Positions 61,725 to 64,000 of a stretch of DNA of 64,000 nt are shown here, piece by piece. The stretch spans positions 3,162,001 through 3,226,000 of the forward strand of contig NC_019693.1 of NCBI RefSeq assembly GCF_000317105.1. The letters run 5' to 3'. Numbering within the stretch: the stretch's first letter is position 1; every line of letters starts with the position of its first letter. This stretch comes from Oscillatoria acuminata PCC 6304 (lineage in GTDB: Bacteria; Cyanobacteriota; Cyanobacteriia; Cyanobacteriales; Laspinemataceae). The position numbers and the translations under genes are program-made. Below the pieces are notes generated by a model. That model was given only the letters and a program-made list of their open reading frames with translations, did not search any database and was not told the origin of the DNA.

Positions 61725-64000
61725 ATGAAAGGAATGTTGACTCAATTGATCGCCCGATGCCGATCGCGCTGTAACCACTGGAAATTCCGTATTTTTACCC
61801 GGAGGGGAAACCGACTGCTGCTGAGGGGCCTAGCTTTTCTGATGGCGTGGGGATTCGTCACCGGGGTGTTACCGGCGATCGCCTCGGGTCGGGGGCCTCT
61901 CCCCTCACCCGTTCTCACATTTACTCCAGCCCAGGAAAATTCTGGCGATCGCTTGCAGTTGTCCCAACTCCCTGCGCAGTCGGTGCAGGAGCAATGGGAA
62001 ACTCTCCTCAACCAGGGACGGGAGCTTTTTCAGGGGGGACGATTTGCAGAAGCAGTCAGGGTTTGGAACCGCGCTGCCGAGGGGTATCAACAGGAGGGCG
62101 ATCGCCTCAATCAAGCCCTCTGTCTCAACTTTCTCACCCTCGCTTATCAAGCATTAGGAGAGTGGGATGCCGCAGAAGCCGCGATCCAAGAAAGCTTATC
62201 CCTCCTCGATTCTGTGGAAACTCCCTCTCACAGGTCCGGAAATTCAGCCTCCCAACGGATTCGCGCCCAAGCCTTGAACAGTAAAGGGAGTCTGCAATTG
62301 GCCCGGGGAGAACCAGAAGCTGCCCTCGACAGTTGGAAACAAGCCGAATCCTTGTATCAAGCTCAAGGGGACTTCATCGGGGCCTTGGGCAGTCAAATTA
62401 ACCAAGCTCAAGGGATGCAAACCTTGGGATTGTACCGGCGATCGCGACTGTTATTAGAGCAGGTGAACCAACAATTGCAGTCCCAACCGGATTCGAGTCT
62501 GAAAATCACTGGCTTACAAAATCTCGGCAATGCCTTACAAGTCGTCGGAGATTTACCCGAAGCGCAACGGGTGTTAGCACAAAGTTTAGCCATTGCCCGG
62601 AATCTGCGCTCTCCCTGGGAAATCAGTACCACCCTGTTGAGGTTGGGCAATACCGCCCGCGCCTTACAGGATTGGGACCAAGCTCTCACCTACTATCGGG
62701 AAGCGGCAGCAACGGCAACTGCACCGATGACTCAACTAGATGCTCAACTCAATCAACTGAGTTTAGCTGTAGAAATCCAGCAGTGGGAAACTGCCCGATC
62801 GCTCTTGAACCCCATCACCGAGCAACTGGCAACCCTCCCTTCCAGTCGTTCCGGGGTTTATGCTCGGGTGAATTTCGCGTTTTCAGCCCTAGAAATGCTG
62901 GAGAGTTTATCCGCAACAGGAGAGGGGGATTCAACCCTGAACACGCCCCAAATTGCCCAAATTCTGGCAACGGCAGTGCAAGAGGCGAATGCGCTCCAAG
63001 ATCCCCGATCGCAATCCTACGCGATTGGCGAGTTAGGGCATTTGTACAAACGCACTGGGCAGTTTTCCGATGCCCAAAAATTGACCCAGCAAGCCCTGGC
63101 GATCGCCCTGAGTATCAATGCCAAAGAGATTGCGGCGCGCTGGCAGTGGCAACTCGGACGCATTTTGAAGGAAACCGGGGAGACTCAAAGTGCGATCGCC
63201 GCCTATAGCGAAGCCGTTGACAGTTTATCTCTCCTGCGCCGCGACTTAGTGGCGATCGGCCCAGAGGTCCAATTTTCCTTTCAAGAACGGGTCGAACCCA
63301 TCTACCGAGAATTGGTCAGTTTACTGTTGAATTCCAATCCTACTCAAGACCAACTCAAACAAGCCCGGGAGACCCTGGAAGCCCTGCAACTGGCTGAATT
63401 AGAGGACTTTTTTCGCCAAGCCTGTTTAGATGTCCAGCCGGTACAAATCGACCAGGTGGATGCCAAAGCCGCAGCGATTTATCCGATTATTTTACCCGAT
63501 CGCTTGGAAGTGATTCTCTCCATCCCGGGACAGCCCCTGCGTCATTATGCCACCGGGTTACCCCAAGGTGAGGTGGAACGCACCCTGGAACGGTTACTGG
63601 CTGCTTTGAATCCTTTTTTCTCGGATCAGGAGCGATTGCAGTTATCGGAACAGGTCTATGACTGGCTGATTCGACCGGCAGAAGCCAGTTTAGCCGATGG
63701 GGAGATTCAGACTCTCGTGTTTGTGCTCGATGGTCTGTTGCGAAATCTACCGATGGCAGCGCTCTATGATGGAGGACGGTATTTGGTGGAAACCTATAAC
63801 ATTGCTCTCACGCCGGGATTGCAATTACTGGCTCCCCAGGCGATCGGTCAGAACCAACTCCGGGCCTTAACTGTGGGATTGACCGAAGCGCGTCAGGGGT
63901 TTAGTGCGCTGCCTGGGGTCTCTCGTGAACTGGATGAGATTCGTTCTCATCTCCCCGTGCAAGTGATTTTAAATCAGGAGTTTACTGCGGATGCGCTCAA
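61725..64000 (+). CDS. TPR-CHAT protein (5' part, runs off the right edge)
   Basis: An uninterrupted frame from ATG 61725 (second ATG 61734) to the window end, 758 codons, without its stop. Residues about 34-52 (LLLRGLAFLMAWGFVTGVLPAIA) form a signal peptide or N-terminal anchor after a basic start, so the protein is probably exported or anchored. Residues about 85-490 contain TPR repeats (LNQGRELFQGGRFAEAVRVW, LGNTARALQDWDQALTYYREA, LGHLYKRTGQFSDAQKL). From about 520 a CHAT domain starts (SFQERVEPIYRELVSLLL, LDGLLRNLPMAALYDGGRYL, ALTPGLQLL), but the catalytic His and Cys lie beyond the edge. This TPR-CHAT architecture is widespread in cyanobacteria (HetF-like proteins). It differs from the three CHAT-NTPase-WD40 proteins in this window. 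Confidence 0.85.
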   Translation, partial: MKGMLTQLIARCRSRCNHWKFRIFTRRGNRLLLRGLAFLMAWGFVTGVLPAIASGRGPLPSPVLTFTPAQENSGDRLQLSQLPAQSVQEQWETLLNQGRELFQGGRFAEAVRVWNRAAEGYQQEGDRLNQALCLNFLTLAYQALGEWDAAEAAIQESLSLLDSVETPSHRSGNSASQRIRAQALNSKGSLQLARGEPEAALDSWKQAESLYQAQGDFIGALGSQINQAQGMQTLGLYRRSRLLLEQVNQQLQSQPDSSLKITGLQNLGNALQVVGDLPEAQRVLAQSLAIARNLRSPWEISTTLLRLGNTARALQDWDQALTYYREAAATATAPMTQLDAQLNQLSLAVEIQQWETARSLLNPITEQLATLPSSRSGVYARVNFAFSALEMLESLSATGEGDSTLNTPQIAQILATAVQEANALQDPRSQSYAIGELGHLYKRTGQFSDAQKLTQQALAIALSINAKEIAARWQWQLGRILKETGETQSAIAAYSEAVDSLSLLRRDLVAIGPEVQFSFQERVEPIYRELVSLLLNSNPTQDQLKQARETLEALQLAELEDFFRQACLDVQPVQIDQVDAKAAAIYPIILPDRLEVILSIPGQPLRHYATGLPQGEVERTLERLLAALNPFFSDQERLQLSEQVYDWLIRPAEASLADGEIQTLVFVLDGLLRNLPMAALYDGGRYLVETYNIALTPGLQLLAPQAIGQNQLRALTVGLTEARQGFSALPGVSRELDEIRSHLPVQVILNQEFTADAL

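Noticed and set aside
61742-63208. Several short frames on both strands at the right end
   Set aside because: A single long frame from 61725 to the edge encodes clear TPR and CHAT motifs; the short ones are shadows.
1-64000. tRNA, rRNA or known riboswitch genes
   Set aside because: No cloverleaf with a TTCGA-type arm, rRNA core sequence or recognisable riboswitch was found by reading the intergenic regions; a covariance-model scan was not possible here.

Overview
The window looks like chromosomal DNA of a filamentous, Oscillatoria-like cyanobacterium. The palindrome GCGATCGC (the HIP1 octamer typical of cyanobacteria) is scattered throughout. Cyanobacterial markers are present: a Ycf34 protein, a bilin-binding cyanobacteriochrome-type GAF domain, Uma2 nucleases and very large CHAT, WD40 and multi-PAS signalling proteins. 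Species assignment is inference only.

Layout. 0-1 kb: the restriction half of a restriction-modification-like unit (zinc-finger nuclease plus overlapping XRE controller); no methyltransferase is visible. 1.1-3.4 kb: a zinc-ribbon Ser/Thr kinase with WD40 repeats, translationally coupled to a small membrane ORF. 4-12.7 kb: a two-component cluster: a LuxR-type response regulator, a giant CBS-GAF-PAS histidine kinase whose first GAF has both cysteines of a DXCF cyanobacteriochrome, and two REC-histidine kinase hybrids. 12.7-14.8 kb: two MITE-like elements, ycf34 and a tRNA nucleotidyltransferase-family gene.

14.9-48.3 kb is dominated by two families of giant paralogues. One is a CHAT protease + nSTAND NTPase + WD40 protein (three copies: 14.9-19.8 kb minus, 38.2-43.1 kb plus, 43.4-48.3 kb plus). 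The other is a head-to-tail triplication (19.9-36.5 kb, minus) of a kinase + AAA-type ATPase + GAF + SpoIIE/PP2C phosphatase protein, each copy preceded by a duplicated promoter spacer. In both families some segments are almost identical and others diverge, which points to recent duplication and gene conversion. A catalase-related haem protein lies between the two blocks.

48.4-54.1 kb holds the most interesting small locus: a caspase-like (C25-type) peptidase and an alpha/beta hydrolase on the minus strand, divergent from a full-length lipoxygenase with all five iron ligands, including the C-terminal Ile. The lipoxygenase has an unusual N-terminal region carrying four copies of a VSF(S/D)(V/I) peptide, and the same VSFSV peptide occurs in the adjacent hydrolase. 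Together with the CHAT proteases and the catalase-related protein this suggests, as inference, a protease-gated lipid-oxidation (oxylipin) or cell-death response.

54.3-64 kb: an FAD amine-oxidase-like protein, a YaaW-family protein, an O-antigen-ligase/IctB-like membrane protein, a small conserved ORF, an intact IS1182-type insertion sequence with CTAG flanks, further repeats, a Uma2 nuclease, and the 5' part of a secreted or membrane-anchored TPR-CHAT protein that runs off the right edge. No rRNA, tRNA or CRISPR array was recognised.
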